Part shown: positions 1 through 6,523 of the stretch, in pieces
How the letters are laid out: every line of letters begins with the position of its first letter
Numbering within the stretch: the first letter of the stretch is position 1
NCBI GenBank assembly: GCA_035541195.1
Contig: DATKNU010000056.1
Coordinates: 1 to 7,139 of the forward strand
Length of the DNA: 7,139 bases
Reading direction: 5' to 3'
From: Muellerivita sp035541195
GTDB taxonomy: Bacteria > Oederibacteriota > Muellerivitia > Muellerivitales > Muellerivitaceae
The notes under the pieces: model-generated
Seen by the model: only the letters and a program-made list of their open reading frames with translations
Told to the model about the DNA's origin: nothing
Database searches by the model: none
Made by a program: the position numbers and the translations under genes

Positions 1-442
1 CGGCGGCGTCCTTGAATTTCTTGTATTCCAGCAAGCGGCGCATGAGCTCGGCCCGGGGGTCCTCCACCTCCTCCTCGGTCTCGGGCTCCAAGGGGAGCAG
101 CATCTTGCTTTTGACGTGCATCAGGGTGGAGGCCATCACCAAAAAGTCGCCCGCGATCTCCAGGTTCAAGGACCGCATGATCTCCAGGTAGGCCAGGTAT
201 TCCTTCGTGATCTTGGAAATGGGGATGTCATAGATATCCAGCTCATGTTCCTTGATGAGGTGCAGCAACAGGTCCATGGGCCCGTCGAAGGACGGCAGGG
301 TGATCTGGTAGGTCATCCGCTGGTCCTCCGCGTGGAGGATTTCCTTGATGACCACCCCGGACACCTCCTTGGACAAGGACAGGCTCACGGGGGAATCGGC
401 CGGGTTCGTTTCGCCCTCGGGGGGCAGGGATGGGTCGGTCAT
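1..442 (-). CDS. scpA: Segregation and condensation protein A (partial, 3' end cut by window edge)
   Basis: ScpA is the kleisin subunit that bridges SMC heads and binds ScpB in the bacterial condensin complex, acting on the nucleoid in chromosome segregation. The first 147 residues are visible. The kleisin N-terminal signature FDGPMDLLLHLI lies at residues 52-63, followed by HELDIYDIPI and a helical stretch ending in LLEYKKFKDAA. An acidic run (EPETEEEVED) follows SKMLLPL. The C-terminal winged helix that contacts the SMC head lies beyond the left edge. The start is uncertain. ATG at 442 follows trpS by 16 bp with only a weak AGAGAG ribosome site. An in-frame ATG at 316 (residue 43) has GGAGG eight bases upstream and would begin MTYQITLPSFDGP, close to the usual family N-terminus. 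Codons between the two are rich in third-position G/C, as in real coding sequence, so the longer form is kept. Identity is firm; the start is not. Confidence 0.93.
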   Translation of the reverse strand, partial: MTDPSLPPEGETNPADSPVSLSLSKEVSGVVIKEILHAEDQRMTYQITLPSFDGPMDLLLHLIKEHELDIYDIPISKITKEYLAYLEIMRSLNLEIAGDFLVMASTLMHVKSKMLLPLEPETEEEVEDPRAELMRRLLEYKKFKDAA

Positions 443-458
443 GGGTCTCTCTTAAGGA

Positions 459-1487
459 TTATAGGGCCGCGATGTCGCGTTTGACCCGGGACAAGGAAAG
501 GCCGGTGGCCGCGTAAACTTTTTCCATGGTTTGGGCGGCGGTGCGGCGGGCCCGGCGGGCGCTTTCCACCAAAACCTCCTCCACCTTGTCCGGGTGGGCG
601 TCGAAGTAACGGCGCTTTTCCAGCCTCTCGCCGCCGAACCTTTTCTCGATTTGGGCCAGCAGCGTCTTCTTGGCGTCCCCATAGCCCAGCCCCCCCTTGC
701 GGAAGGCTTCCGCCATGGCGGCGGCCTCCTCGGGCGAAGCCAAGAGCTTATAGAGCAGGTAAATCACGTTGGTCTCCGGGTCCTTGGGTTCGGCCACGCC
801 CTTGGAATCGGTCACGATGTTCATGACCTTTTTCTTGATCTCCGCCGCTTCCCCGAAAATGGGGATGACGCTGGCCTCGTCGCTCTTGCTCATCTTGCCG
901 CCGGTGAGGCCGATCACCTTGGGGGTCTCGCCCAAGACCGCCTCGGGGATCTTGAAGACGTCCTTGGCGTAGTTTTGGTGGAAATAGCCCGCCATGTCCC
1001 GGGTCATTTCCACGTGCTGGACCTGGTCCTGGCCCACCGGCACCCGGTCGCTTTGGTAGATCAGGATATCGGCCGCCATGAGGATCGGGTAAAAGAAAAG
1101 GCCCATGCTGGGGGCGATGCCCCGGGCGATCTTATCCTTAAAGGAATGGGCCCGCTCCAAAAGCCCCATGCCGGTGACGGTGGAGAGGATCCAGGCCAAT
1201 TCGGTCACTTCGGGCACGTCGCTTTGGCGGAACAGCAGCGCCTTTTGGGGGTCCAGCCCCAGCGCCAAATAATCCGCCGCCGCCATGAAGGTGAATTTCT
1301 CAAGGTCCTTGGCCGCGCGCAAGGTGGTCAGGGAATGGTAATTGGCGATGAAGTAATAGCATTCGCCCTGGTCTTGGAGCTTGATGTGGTTTTCAATGGC
1401 CCCGAAATAATTGCCCAAATGCAGCCGCCCGTTGGACTGGACGCCCGACAGGATGCGCAGGGGGGTTTTCAGTTGGGAATCCGCCAT
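459..1487 (-). CDS. trpS: Tryptophanyl-tRNA synthetase
   Basis: This cytoplasmic class Ic aminoacyl-tRNA synthetase charges tRNA-Trp with tryptophan using ATP. The 342-residue length is normal for compact bacterial TrpRS. The HIGH-type signature appears as GRLHLGN at residues 20-26 and the KMSKS loop as GGKMSKSDE, with KMSKS at 198-202. Between them are MAADIL, whose D140 corresponds to the tryptophan-indole-binding aspartate, and VGQDQVQHVE (151-160), typical of the dimeric TrpRS core. The residues just before the HIGH motif read QSNG where PSG is common, a mild variation. The ATG at 1487 has a weak GGGCGAG element a few bases upstream. The stop lies 16 bp before the longer scpA start, and the gene begins 31 bp after the M50 protease stop, so the three probably share one transcript. 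The short gap and the absence of a leader hairpin give no sign of a T-box or attenuator directly upstream. Confidence 0.97.
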   Translation of the reverse strand: MADSQLKTPLRILSGVQSNGRLHLGNYFGAIENHIKLQDQGECYYFIANYHSLTTLRAAKDLEKFTFMAAADYLALGLDPQKALLFRQSDVPEVTELAWILSTVTGMGLLERAHSFKDKIARGIAPSMGLFFYPILMAADILIYQSDRVPVGQDQVQHVEMTRDMAGYFHQNYAKDVFKIPEAVLGETPKVIGLTGGKMSKSDEASVIPIFGEAAEIKKKVMNIVTDSKGVAEPKDPETNVIYLLYKLLASPEEAAAMAEAFRKGGLGYGDAKKTLLAQIEKRFGGERLEKRRYFDAHPDKVEEVLVESARRARRTAAQTMEKVYAATGLSLSRVKRDIAAL

Positions 1488-1518
1488 GATGCTCGCCCTT
1501 GCTTGAAATGGATCGGCC

Positions 1519-2211
1519 TCAGCCGAGGTTTAAAAGATCCGCCAGTTGGCTCAAACCCAGGCTGTTCAAGAGCCAGAAAAGCCCCCCCACCGCCGGAAGG
1601 AACAGCAGGTTGAAGATCGAGGGGAAAAGAACCGCCGCCAAAAGGAAGATCCAGATGCCGTAGCGGTCCAGCCTGGAATACTCGTAGGAAAGCCGGTTGG
1701 GCAAAAGCGCCTTCAAGATCCAATTCCCGTCCAGGGGATAAAGGGGGAAAAGGTTGAAGATCGCCAAGCCGAAGTTGAGCCAGAAAAAGAAATGGAAAAA
1801 GGAAAAAAGCGTGGTTTGGGTGGCCTCGGAAAAACCCCCAAAACCCGTGGCGCCCAGGAACCCCAGGGCCAGCATGGCGACCAGGGCCAAGAGCAGGTTC
1901 ATGGCCGGCCCCGCGGCGGCCACCAGGGCGTTGTCCCGCTTGGGGTTCTTGAAATTTTCCACCGTGACCGGCACGGGCTTGGCCCATCCGAACATGAAGA
2001 AGTTGGGGTAAAGGAAGCGCACCAAGGGCAAAAGGATCGTGCCGATGGGGTCCACGTGCGCCCGGGGATCCAGCGTCAGGCGGCCCAACATCTTGGCCGT
2101 GGGGTCCCCCAGCCGATAGGCCGCGTAGGCGTGGCCGAACTCGTGCAAACAGAGGGAGAAAACCAAAATCACCAGCTCTAAAAGCGCGCGCGCGATTCTT
2201 GTCTCGTCCAT
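1519..2211 (-). CDS. M50-family site-2-type membrane zinc metalloprotease
   Basis: This 230-residue polytopic membrane protein matches the compact M50 group (SpoIVFB/S2P-like), which cleaves substrates within or near the membrane. The zinc motif HEFGH is at residues 23-27 inside the first hydrophobic helix, with E24 the expected catalytic base. Family landmarks follow: GDPTAKMLGRLTLDP (35-49), HVDPIGT, GWAKPVPV (75-82), AAAGPAMN (98-105) and NLFPLYPLDGNWIL (153-166), where D161 is the expected third zinc ligand. Hydrophobic segments lie around residues 8-27, 95-120, 134-160 and 184-205. There is no PDZ or CBS domain, unlike RseP or CBS-type proteases. The natural substrate cannot be read from the sequence. 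The gene follows the tRNA nucleotidyltransferase by 70 bp and precedes trpS by 31 bp. Its start codon is abutted by a perfect 14-bp palindrome, and the ribosome-binding site is poor (AGGA lies about 13 bases upstream). Confidence 0.93.
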   Translation of the reverse strand: MDETRIARALLELVILVFSLCLHEFGHAYAAYRLGDPTAKMLGRLTLDPRAHVDPIGTILLPLVRFLYPNFFMFGWAKPVPVTVENFKNPKRDNALVAAAGPAMNLLLALVAMLALGFLGATGFGGFSEATQTTLFSFFHFFFWLNFGLAIFNLFPLYPLDGNWILKALLPNRLSYEYSRLDRYGIWIFLLAAVLFPSIFNLLFLPAVGGLFWLLNSLGLSQLADLLNLG

Positions 2212-2225
2212 AATTTCCGGAAATT
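2212..2225. promoter_or_regulatory. 14-bp perfect palindrome next to the M50 protease start codon
   Basis: The sequence AATTTCCGGAAATT is an exact inverted repeat ending at the base before the ATG at 2211. It sits where an operator or a translation-blocking structure would act on the M50-trpS-scpA transcript, and it separates the start codon from the only AGGA-like ribosome site. A 14-bp palindrome can also arise by chance, and no second copy was seen in the window, so the regulatory role is inference. Confidence 0.25.
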
Positions 2226-2281
2226 CCTGTTCGTTCAGAGCGTGGATGGGGGGAGAAGGCTAACAATTTACAACGGAACGG

Positions 2282-3544
2282 CTAGACCACAAAGGTTTTT
2301 TTGACCCAATCCAGCGCCTCGGCGCGGCTCTTTAATTTGCCGTCCAATTGCCCGTCCAAGGCCCCCAGCAGGATGAAGGAATAGCGGAAACCCGGCGGGA
2401 TGCCCAGCGCCTTTAAGTCCCCGCCCCGCACCCAGGGCCGCAGCCGGCGCGCGCGGCTGAAATAAACCGCCATCTTCCGCCGCAAGGGGGCCGGCGCGGC
2501 GGCGAAGAGCAAGCACTGCACCTCGGGACGCAGCGGGGACAGCGAACGGTGGAAGCGGCTCATGGGCAGGCCGGGCTTCCCGATTTCCCGAAGGACCGCG
2601 GGAAAAGAACGCGCGGACTGGGCCAGGATCTTTTGCTCGCTCCTGGACAGGGCCAGCCTTTGGGAAAGGGCCTCGGCGTCTCTCGCCGTGGGGCGGTTCA
2701 AGAGCGTTTGGAGCCAAACCGCCGTCTCCTCCAAGTCCGGGAAGGATTTCTTGAACCGCGCCACCGCGCCCGCCACCCGGGGCAGCGCCCGGCGCACCCG
2801 GGGCGACAACCCCAGGGCCGGATGCAGCTGGGGCAGGACCCGCAGCTCGGCGAGCCGCCTCACCGCCCTTTCGGGGCGGGGTTCCTGGAAGATGAGCCGA
2901 AGCTCGTTGCGAAGCCTCTCCCCCGAGACCCGCCGGAGGTAATGGCCCCGCAGGGCCCGGGACAGCCAGCGCCGGGTCCGGGGCTCGAGGCGGGTGCCAA
3001 AACGCTGCTCGAAGCGCACGGCCCGGAAGACCCGGGTGGGGTCGTCGATGAAGCTCTTGTCATGCAGGGCCCGGATGCGGCCCCGCTTGAGGTCTTCCAA
3101 GCCCTTGAAGGGGTCCAGCAGCCTGAGGAAATAACCCGGGGACAGGCTCAAGGCCATGGCGTTCAAGGTGAAGTCCCGGCGATAAAGGTCCTGGACGATG
3201 CCGCCCTTGCTCACCGAGGGCAGGGCGCCCGGACGCGCGTAGCTTTCCACGCGGGCGGTGGCGATGTCGACCTTCCCGAATCCCGGCACGATGACGATGG
3301 AAGTGCCGAAACGGGTGAAGGACTCCACGGCCGCCCCCGTCCCTTTGGCGAATTGCTCGGCGAAGGCGACGCCGTCCCCCTCCACCGCGATGTCGATGTC
3401 CAGGCCCGGGGTTTTCAGGAAAAGATCCCGCACGAAACCGCCCACCGCGTAGGCGGCCTCACCGCGCGAATCGGCCAGGGCGCCGATTTTTTTCAGCAGC
3501 GCCAGGGTCCGGGGGGGGATTTTGGACTGAAAGGGGTTGCCCAT
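2282..3544 (-). CDS. tRNA nucleotidyltransferase / poly(A) polymerase family protein (class II, stand-alone)
   Basis: Members of this family add CCA, CC or A to the 3' end of tRNA, or poly(A) to RNA. The nucleotidyltransferase head shows GGFVRD at residues 35-40, the catalytic DID at 49-51 and a third carboxylate candidate at D93 (KVDIA). RRDFTLNAMA is at 122-131, and the base-selecting and neck motif DDPTRVFRAVRF is at 167-178, followed by GERLRNEL at 208-215. The Arg-rich helical body and tail end with a GGDLKALGIPPG segment (near residue 381) and LDGKLKSRAEALDWV, typical of the long-tailed subgroup. In several lineages the closest relatives of the DIDIAVEGDG type carry N-terminal DHH and CBS domains. 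These are absent here, because the upstream gene is yraN. Full CCA, CC-only, A-only or poly(A) activity cannot be told apart by reading. The ATG at 3544 has no Shine-Dalgarno sequence but has TATAAT six bases upstream, so the message may be leaderless. Confidence 0.93.
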   Translation of the reverse strand: MGNPFQSKIPPRTLALLKKIGALADSRGEAAYAVGGFVRDLFLKTPGLDIDIAVEGDGVAFAEQFAKGTGAAVESFTRFGTSIVIVPGFGKVDIATARVESYARPGALPSVSKGGIVQDLYRRDFTLNAMALSLSPGYFLRLLDPFKGLEDLKRGRIRALHDKSFIDDPTRVFRAVRFEQRFGTRLEPRTRRWLSRALRGHYLRRVSGERLRNELRLIFQEPRPERAVRRLAELRVLPQLHPALGLSPRVRRALPRVAGAVARFKKSFPDLEETAVWLQTLLNRPTARDAEALSQRLALSRSEQKILAQSARSFPAVLREIGKPGLPMSRFHRSLSPLRPEVQCLLFAAAPAPLRRKMAVYFSRARRLRPWVRGGDLKALGIPPGFRYSFILLGALDGQLDGKLKSRAEALDWVKKTFVV

Positions 3545-3550
3545 GGGCCC

Positions 3551-3556
3551 ATTATA
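3551..3556 (-). promoter_or_regulatory. Consensus -10 box (TATAAT) just upstream of the tRNA nucleotidyltransferase start
   Basis: On the minus strand this reads TATAAT, then GGGCCC, then the ATG at 3544. A transcription start 6-7 bases after the box would fall on or beside the A of the start codon, giving a leaderless mRNA. No purine-rich ribosome site is present. No good -35 hexamer lies 16-18 bp upstream, which weakens the call. The region is otherwise strongly GC-rich, so an exact TATAAT is notable. Confidence 0.45.
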
Positions 3557-3583
3557 GGGACGAGGGCCCCCGAAAAGGCGGCC

Positions 3584-3967
3584 TTAAACGCTGAAATGGC
3601 CCGCCGCCTCGAAGGCGTTTTCATAGTGCCGGATCCTCAGGCCGCCCCAAAGGGCCTTGTCGGGCCCCAGGGTCAGGATGTCGAACCGGCAGGAAGGCGC
3701 GGGGCCCGGTCGTTGGGACAAAAAAACCGCGGCGGCGGCCGAGACCCGCGCGACCTTCCGGGGGGACACGGCCTCCAGCGGGCTTCCGGTCACTTCGCCT
3801 TGGCGCATCTTCACTTCCACGAAGATGAGCCAGCCGGCCTTGGAGACGATGAGGTCGATCTCGCCCTGGGGCGCCCGGAAGTTGCGCGCTTCCACCCGAT
3901 AGCCGCGCCGCTTGAAATAACCGGCGGCCCGGTCCTCGGCCCGGCGCCCCTCGGCGTGGCTGGTCAC
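3584..3967 (-). CDS. yraN: YraN / UPF0102 family protein, nuclease-like fold
   Basis: This is a 127-residue member of the UPF0102 family, which has a restriction-endonuclease-like fold and no firmly established cellular role. The family core is intact: GRRAEDRAAGYFKRRGY at the N-terminus, NFRAPQGEIDLI with GEID at residues 35-38, and FVEVKMR with FVEVK at 49-53. D38, E51 and K53 would form a D-ExK-type site, so nuclease competence is plausible but inferred. The C-terminal half (RKVARVSAAAAVFL, then CRFDILTLG) also follows the family pattern. The start is GTG, overlapping the rnhB stop by four bases (GTGA), which indicates translational coupling. Linkage with rnhB is common in many bacterial phyla and may reflect a shared link to nucleic-acid processing, but that is inference. 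Confidence 0.94.
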   Translation of the reverse strand: MTSHAEGRRAEDRAAGYFKRRGYRVEARNFRAPQGEIDLIVSKAGWLIFVEVKMRQGEVTGSPLEAVSPRKVARVSAAAAVFLSQRPGPAPSCRFDILTLGPDKALWGGLRIRHYENAFEAAGHFSV

Positions 3968-4935
3968 GGCCGGCCCTCCCGCCGGGCCGCTTCTTCCCGG
4001 TAACAGCGGCGCAGTTCCCCCAACTCGGAAGCCTTCAGCCCCGAAACGCCCAGGCGCTTGATTTGGTGGCCCACTTGCTTAAGCTCCGCCAGGGTGCCCG
4101 CCTTTTCCAACCGGCCCTTCCAATAAAGCAGGGCCCCCTCCGAAGAGCGGGAAAGCAAGGCCTCCACCACGGGCCCGAAGGACACCCGATGCTCCGGGCA
4201 AGGGCCCCGCTCCCGCAGGGCCCGAAGGTGGTCCTCGGTGCCGTAACCCTTGTGGGCGGCGAAACCATATTGGGGATGGCGCCGGTGCAACTCCTCCATT
4301 TGCCGGTCCCGGGTGACCTTGGCCACGATGGAAGCCGCCGCGATGCTGGCCGAGAGGGCGTCGCCATGGACCATGGGTTTTTGGCGGATGGGAACCAAGG
4401 GAAGGGGCATGGCGTCGGTCAAAAGGAAGTCCGGCGGGGGCGAAAGGGCCGCCACGGCCCGCCCCATGGCGGTTTGGGTGGCCTTATAAATGTTGAGGGC
4501 GTCGATCTCGGCCGCGGAGGCTTCCCCCACCCCGACGGCCAAGGCTTCCCGGGTGATGATCGCGAAAAGTTTTTCCCTTTTTTCCGGGGTGAGTTTCTTG
4601 GAATCATTCAGGCCCGGGCTGAACCATCCCTCGGGCAAGACCACCGCCGCGGTCACCACCGCGCCCACCAAGGGGCCCCGGCCCGCCTCGTCGATGCCGG
4701 CCACCCGGACGGCCCCGCCCGCCAAGGCCTCCCGCTCGTGGATCCAAAGCGCCTGGACGCGGTCCGCTTCCTTTTGCCGGGACCGGACCGCCTTCTCGTA
4801 TTTGCGGATGAGTTGGAGGGCCCCGGGCCTGGGATCGTCGCCCAGTTTTTCCTTGAGCAGGCCGAGGGATTCCTGGGGCGTGGCGCAGCCCTTGGCGAGG
4901 ACGTCCAGGGCCGAAAGGGAATTTTCACCGCTCAT
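3964..4935 (-). CDS. rnhB: Ribonuclease HII with N- and C-terminal extensions
   Basis: RNase HII cuts the RNA strand of RNA-DNA hybrids and nicks at single ribonucleotides left in DNA. The catalytic carboxylates are in place: D82 and E83 in GIDEAGRGP, D174 in LLTDAM and D192 in HGDA. The NDSKKL motif is at residues 110-115, SIAAASIVAKVTRDR at 197-211, and the substrate-proximal YGFAAHKGYGT at 223-233. About 75 residues precede the catalytic core, rich in charged helix, resembling the N-terminal region of Bacillus-type RnhB. About 60 residues follow the usual family end near SFGPVV (252-257), which is uncommon. The ATG at 4935 is chosen because GAGGGG lies just upstream and extension further would run through the lipoprotein gene. 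The protein has 323 residues. It starts 20 bp after the lipoprotein stop and overlaps the GTG of yraN, so these three genes look co-transcribed. Confidence 0.96.
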   Translation of the reverse strand: MSGENSLSALDVLAKGCATPQESLGLLKEKLGDDPRPGALQLIRKYEKAVRSRQKEADRVQALWIHEREALAGGAVRVAGIDEAGRGPLVGAVVTAAVVLPEGWFSPGLNDSKKLTPEKREKLFAIITREALAVGVGEASAAEIDALNIYKATQTAMGRAVAALSPPPDFLLTDAMPLPLVPIRQKPMVHGDALSASIAAASIVAKVTRDRQMEELHRRHPQYGFAAHKGYGTEDHLRALRERGPCPEHRVSFGPVVEALLSRSSEGALLYWKGRLEKAGTLAELKQVGHQIKRLGVSGLKASELGELRRCYREEAARREGRP

Positions 4936-4955
4936 GATCCCCTCTTTCAAGAAGC

Positions 4956-6518
4956 TTAAGGCGAGGGCGTGAGGGTCGCGCCCGGGGTGGCGGCGGGCGT
5001 CCCTTGGGGGACAGCCAGGCCCTTGGGGGCGGGCGGCGCCAAAAGCAGCGTGACGGGTTCGGCGTCGGCCACATCCTGGTTGTTGGCCATGAGGGCGGCC
5101 TTGAAGAGCGCCGGCTTTTTGGGGTCCCAATTTTTCGGCACCTCAAACTGCAGGCTCAAGGTCTTGATCTCGGAGGAAGCCACCGCGCCCAGGTCCCAAA
5201 GGACCTTGTTGCCGTCCAAACGCCAGCCGGCCGTCATGGCCACGGGCGGGCTCTGCACGAGGGTTTTACCGCCCTCGGCCTGGGGCGTGCCCAAAATCGA
5301 GGGCGTGGGCGAAGCCGTCGGGGTCACGGTGGGCGTGGCGCCCGGCGTGGGGGTCGTCGAGGCCTCGGCCTTGGGCTCATAGGGCTTGAACCCATCGGGC
5401 AAGGGCAGGTTCAAGGCCACCGCCGGGGAGGCCTTGAGGCTCTGGTTGAGGATGGTATAGGTCAGGGTCCAAAGCTTGGAACCCTTGGCGGGCTTGGTCC
5501 ATTCCCCCTTGAATAAGAAGGAGAACTTGGGCGACTCGCCCTTGGATTGGAACTTGAAGATGGCGCCCCCCTGGCCCACGGCGAAACCCGTGTCCCCCGA
5601 GAAGGAAAGGGCGTTCAAGGAAGGCTTGTTGTCGGGCTTGGGATGGGGGATCCAGCGGGAACCGTCGTAATAAATGATGGTGCCGTCCTGCCCCACCGCC
5701 CAACCGTCGCTCTCGCCCTTCATGAAGACCTGGTAAAGGTCGAAGCCCGAGAAGGCCGTCCCCAAGCTGGACCAAGTGGTGCCGTTGAAGCGCAGGATCG
5801 TGCCATAGGCGCCCACGATCCAGGCCTGTTGGTTGTTGATGACCGCCACCGAATTGAGGCGCTCGGTGCTGGGCGAGGCCGCGAAGCTTTTCCAACTCTG
5901 GCCGTCATATCCCAGGATGGTCCCCTGGTTCCCCACGGCCCAGCCGTTGTTCTGGTCGGCGAAGTTGATGTCGTTCAAATCGACCGTGAGCGGCGGGGTG
6001 AATTTGTTCGGGTCGATGACGCTCCAAGAAACGCCGTTGAAGTTGAGGAGGGTCCCGTTGGCGCCCACCGCCCAGGCCGTGCGGTTGGGCAACACCGAAA
6101 GGCCATAGAGGTTTTGTTGGGTGGGCGAGGGGAAGAGGCTCCAATTGCCCGCCTTATAGGCCAGGATGACCCCGTGGGTCCCCACGATCCAACCGTTGTT
6201 CTCGTCGGAAAAACCCACGGCCATGAAGTTCTCGGTCTGGGCCAGCCCGGACTTCAGTTTGGACCAAGTCGTGCCGTCATAACGCAGGATCGTGCCGTTG
6301 TTGCCGCAGGCCCAGCCGGATTTGGAGGAGAGGATGTCCACGCCGTTGAGCGTGTCGGTCAGGGTGAAGGTCACGGGAAAGGAGGTCCAATAAATGACGT
6401 CGGACTCGGGGGCGGACAGGCTGTCCGATTGGGCGGCCTTCTGGGGAGTGAGGGGGTTCACCGCGCCGCTGCCCGTGCACCCGGCCAAGGCTAAAAGCAA
6501 GAGAAGTAAAAAAGGCAT
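4956..6518 (-). CDS. Ycf48-like seven-repeat beta-propeller lipoprotein with a DUF11-like C-terminal domain
   Basis: This 520-residue predicted lipoprotein begins with a very short signal peptide (Leu4-Leu9) and the lipobox LAGC, with lipidated Cys14. Seven repeats of about 40 residues share the pattern G/A-W-x-V-G-x-x-G-T-I-L-x-Y-D-G-x-x-W, at residues 68, 109, 148, 192, 232, 272 and 311; the last lacks the terminal Trp. Seven copies fit one closed seven-bladed propeller of the Ycf48/HCF136 type. Residues 340-380 (WTLTYTILNQS, then LPLPDGF) and 432-492 (LDGNKVLWDLGAV, then LSLQFEV) look like the two halves of one DUF11-type beta-sandwich, split by a Thr/Pro-rich insert at 387-412. A second Thr/Pro-rich tail ends the protein. 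Cyanobacterial Ycf48 assists photosystem II assembly; no photosynthetic context exists here, so the role is unknown, possibly surface binding. The ATG at 6518 is preferred over TTG at 6560 because it yields a clean signal peptide and has AGGA upstream. Confidence 0.85.
   Translation of the reverse strand: MPFLLLLLLALAGCTGSGAVNPLTPQKAAQSDSLSAPESDVIYWTSFPVTFTLTDTLNGVDILSSKSGWACGNNGTILRYDGTTWSKLKSGLAQTENFMAVGFSDENNGWIVGTHGVILAYKAGNWSLFPSPTQQNLYGLSVLPNRTAWAVGANGTLLNFNGVSWSVIDPNKFTPPLTVDLNDINFADQNNGWAVGNQGTILGYDGQSWKSFAASPSTERLNSVAVINNQQAWIVGAYGTILRFNGTTWSSLGTAFSGFDLYQVFMKGESDGWAVGQDGTIIYYDGSRWIPHPKPDNKPSLNALSFSGDTGFAVGQGGAIFKFQSKGESPKFSFLFKGEWTKPAKGSKLWTLTYTILNQSLKASPAVALNLPLPDGFKPYEPKAEASTTPTPGATPTVTPTASPTPSILGTPQAEGGKTLVQSPPVAMTAGWRLDGNKVLWDLGAVASSEIKTLSLQFEVPKNWDPKKPALFKAALMANNQDVADAEPVTLLLAPPAPKGLAVPQGTPAATPGATLTPSP
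5283..5360 (-). other. Thr/Pro-rich low-complexity segment inside the lipoprotein
   Basis: Residues 387-412 read as repeated TPT/TPG/TVT/ASP units. Such segments usually act as flexible or glycosylatable linkers in exported proteins. Here the segment falls between strands that look like parts of the same beta-sandwich, so it may be a surface loop and not an interdomain linker. Confidence 0.7.
5538..6317 (-). repeat. Seven tandem protein repeats of about 40 codons (propeller blades)
   Basis: The repeats are visible at protein level with GWAVG-like cores spaced 41, 39, 44, 40, 40 and 39 residues apart. The DNA copies have diverged: codons differ and no long identical run is seen. This suggests old duplication under structural selection, not recent expansion. 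Confidence 0.85.
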
Positions 6519-6523
6519 GGGCC

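Noticed and set aside
531..1613. Long plus-strand open frame opposite trpS
   Set aside because: It is antisense to a gene with clear TrpRS motifs, its product is Gly/His/Gln-rich with no recognisable domain, and such frames are expected opposite GC-rich genes.
2226..2300. Weak promoter-like pair TTGTGG/TAAATT (minus strand) before the M50 protease
   Set aside because: The match to consensus is poor in both hexamers, and the pair overlaps the end of the upstream gene; not enough to call.
2549..4003. 484-codon plus-strand open frame opposite the tRNA nucleotidyltransferase and yraN
   Set aside because: It spans two convincing minus-strand genes and their intergenic gap, has a low-complexity Gly/Pro/Arg composition, and reflects the lack of stop codons in GC-rich antisense DNA.
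4936..5130. Extending rnhB upstream to 5130
   Set aside because: This would overlap the end of the lipoprotein gene out of frame and yields low-complexity sequence. ATG at 4935 has a good GAGGGG ribosome site.
5547..6494. Plus-strand open frame opposite the lipoprotein repeats
   Set aside because: Its apparent repetitive composition mirrors the repeats of the real minus-strand gene; no start signal or domain supports it.
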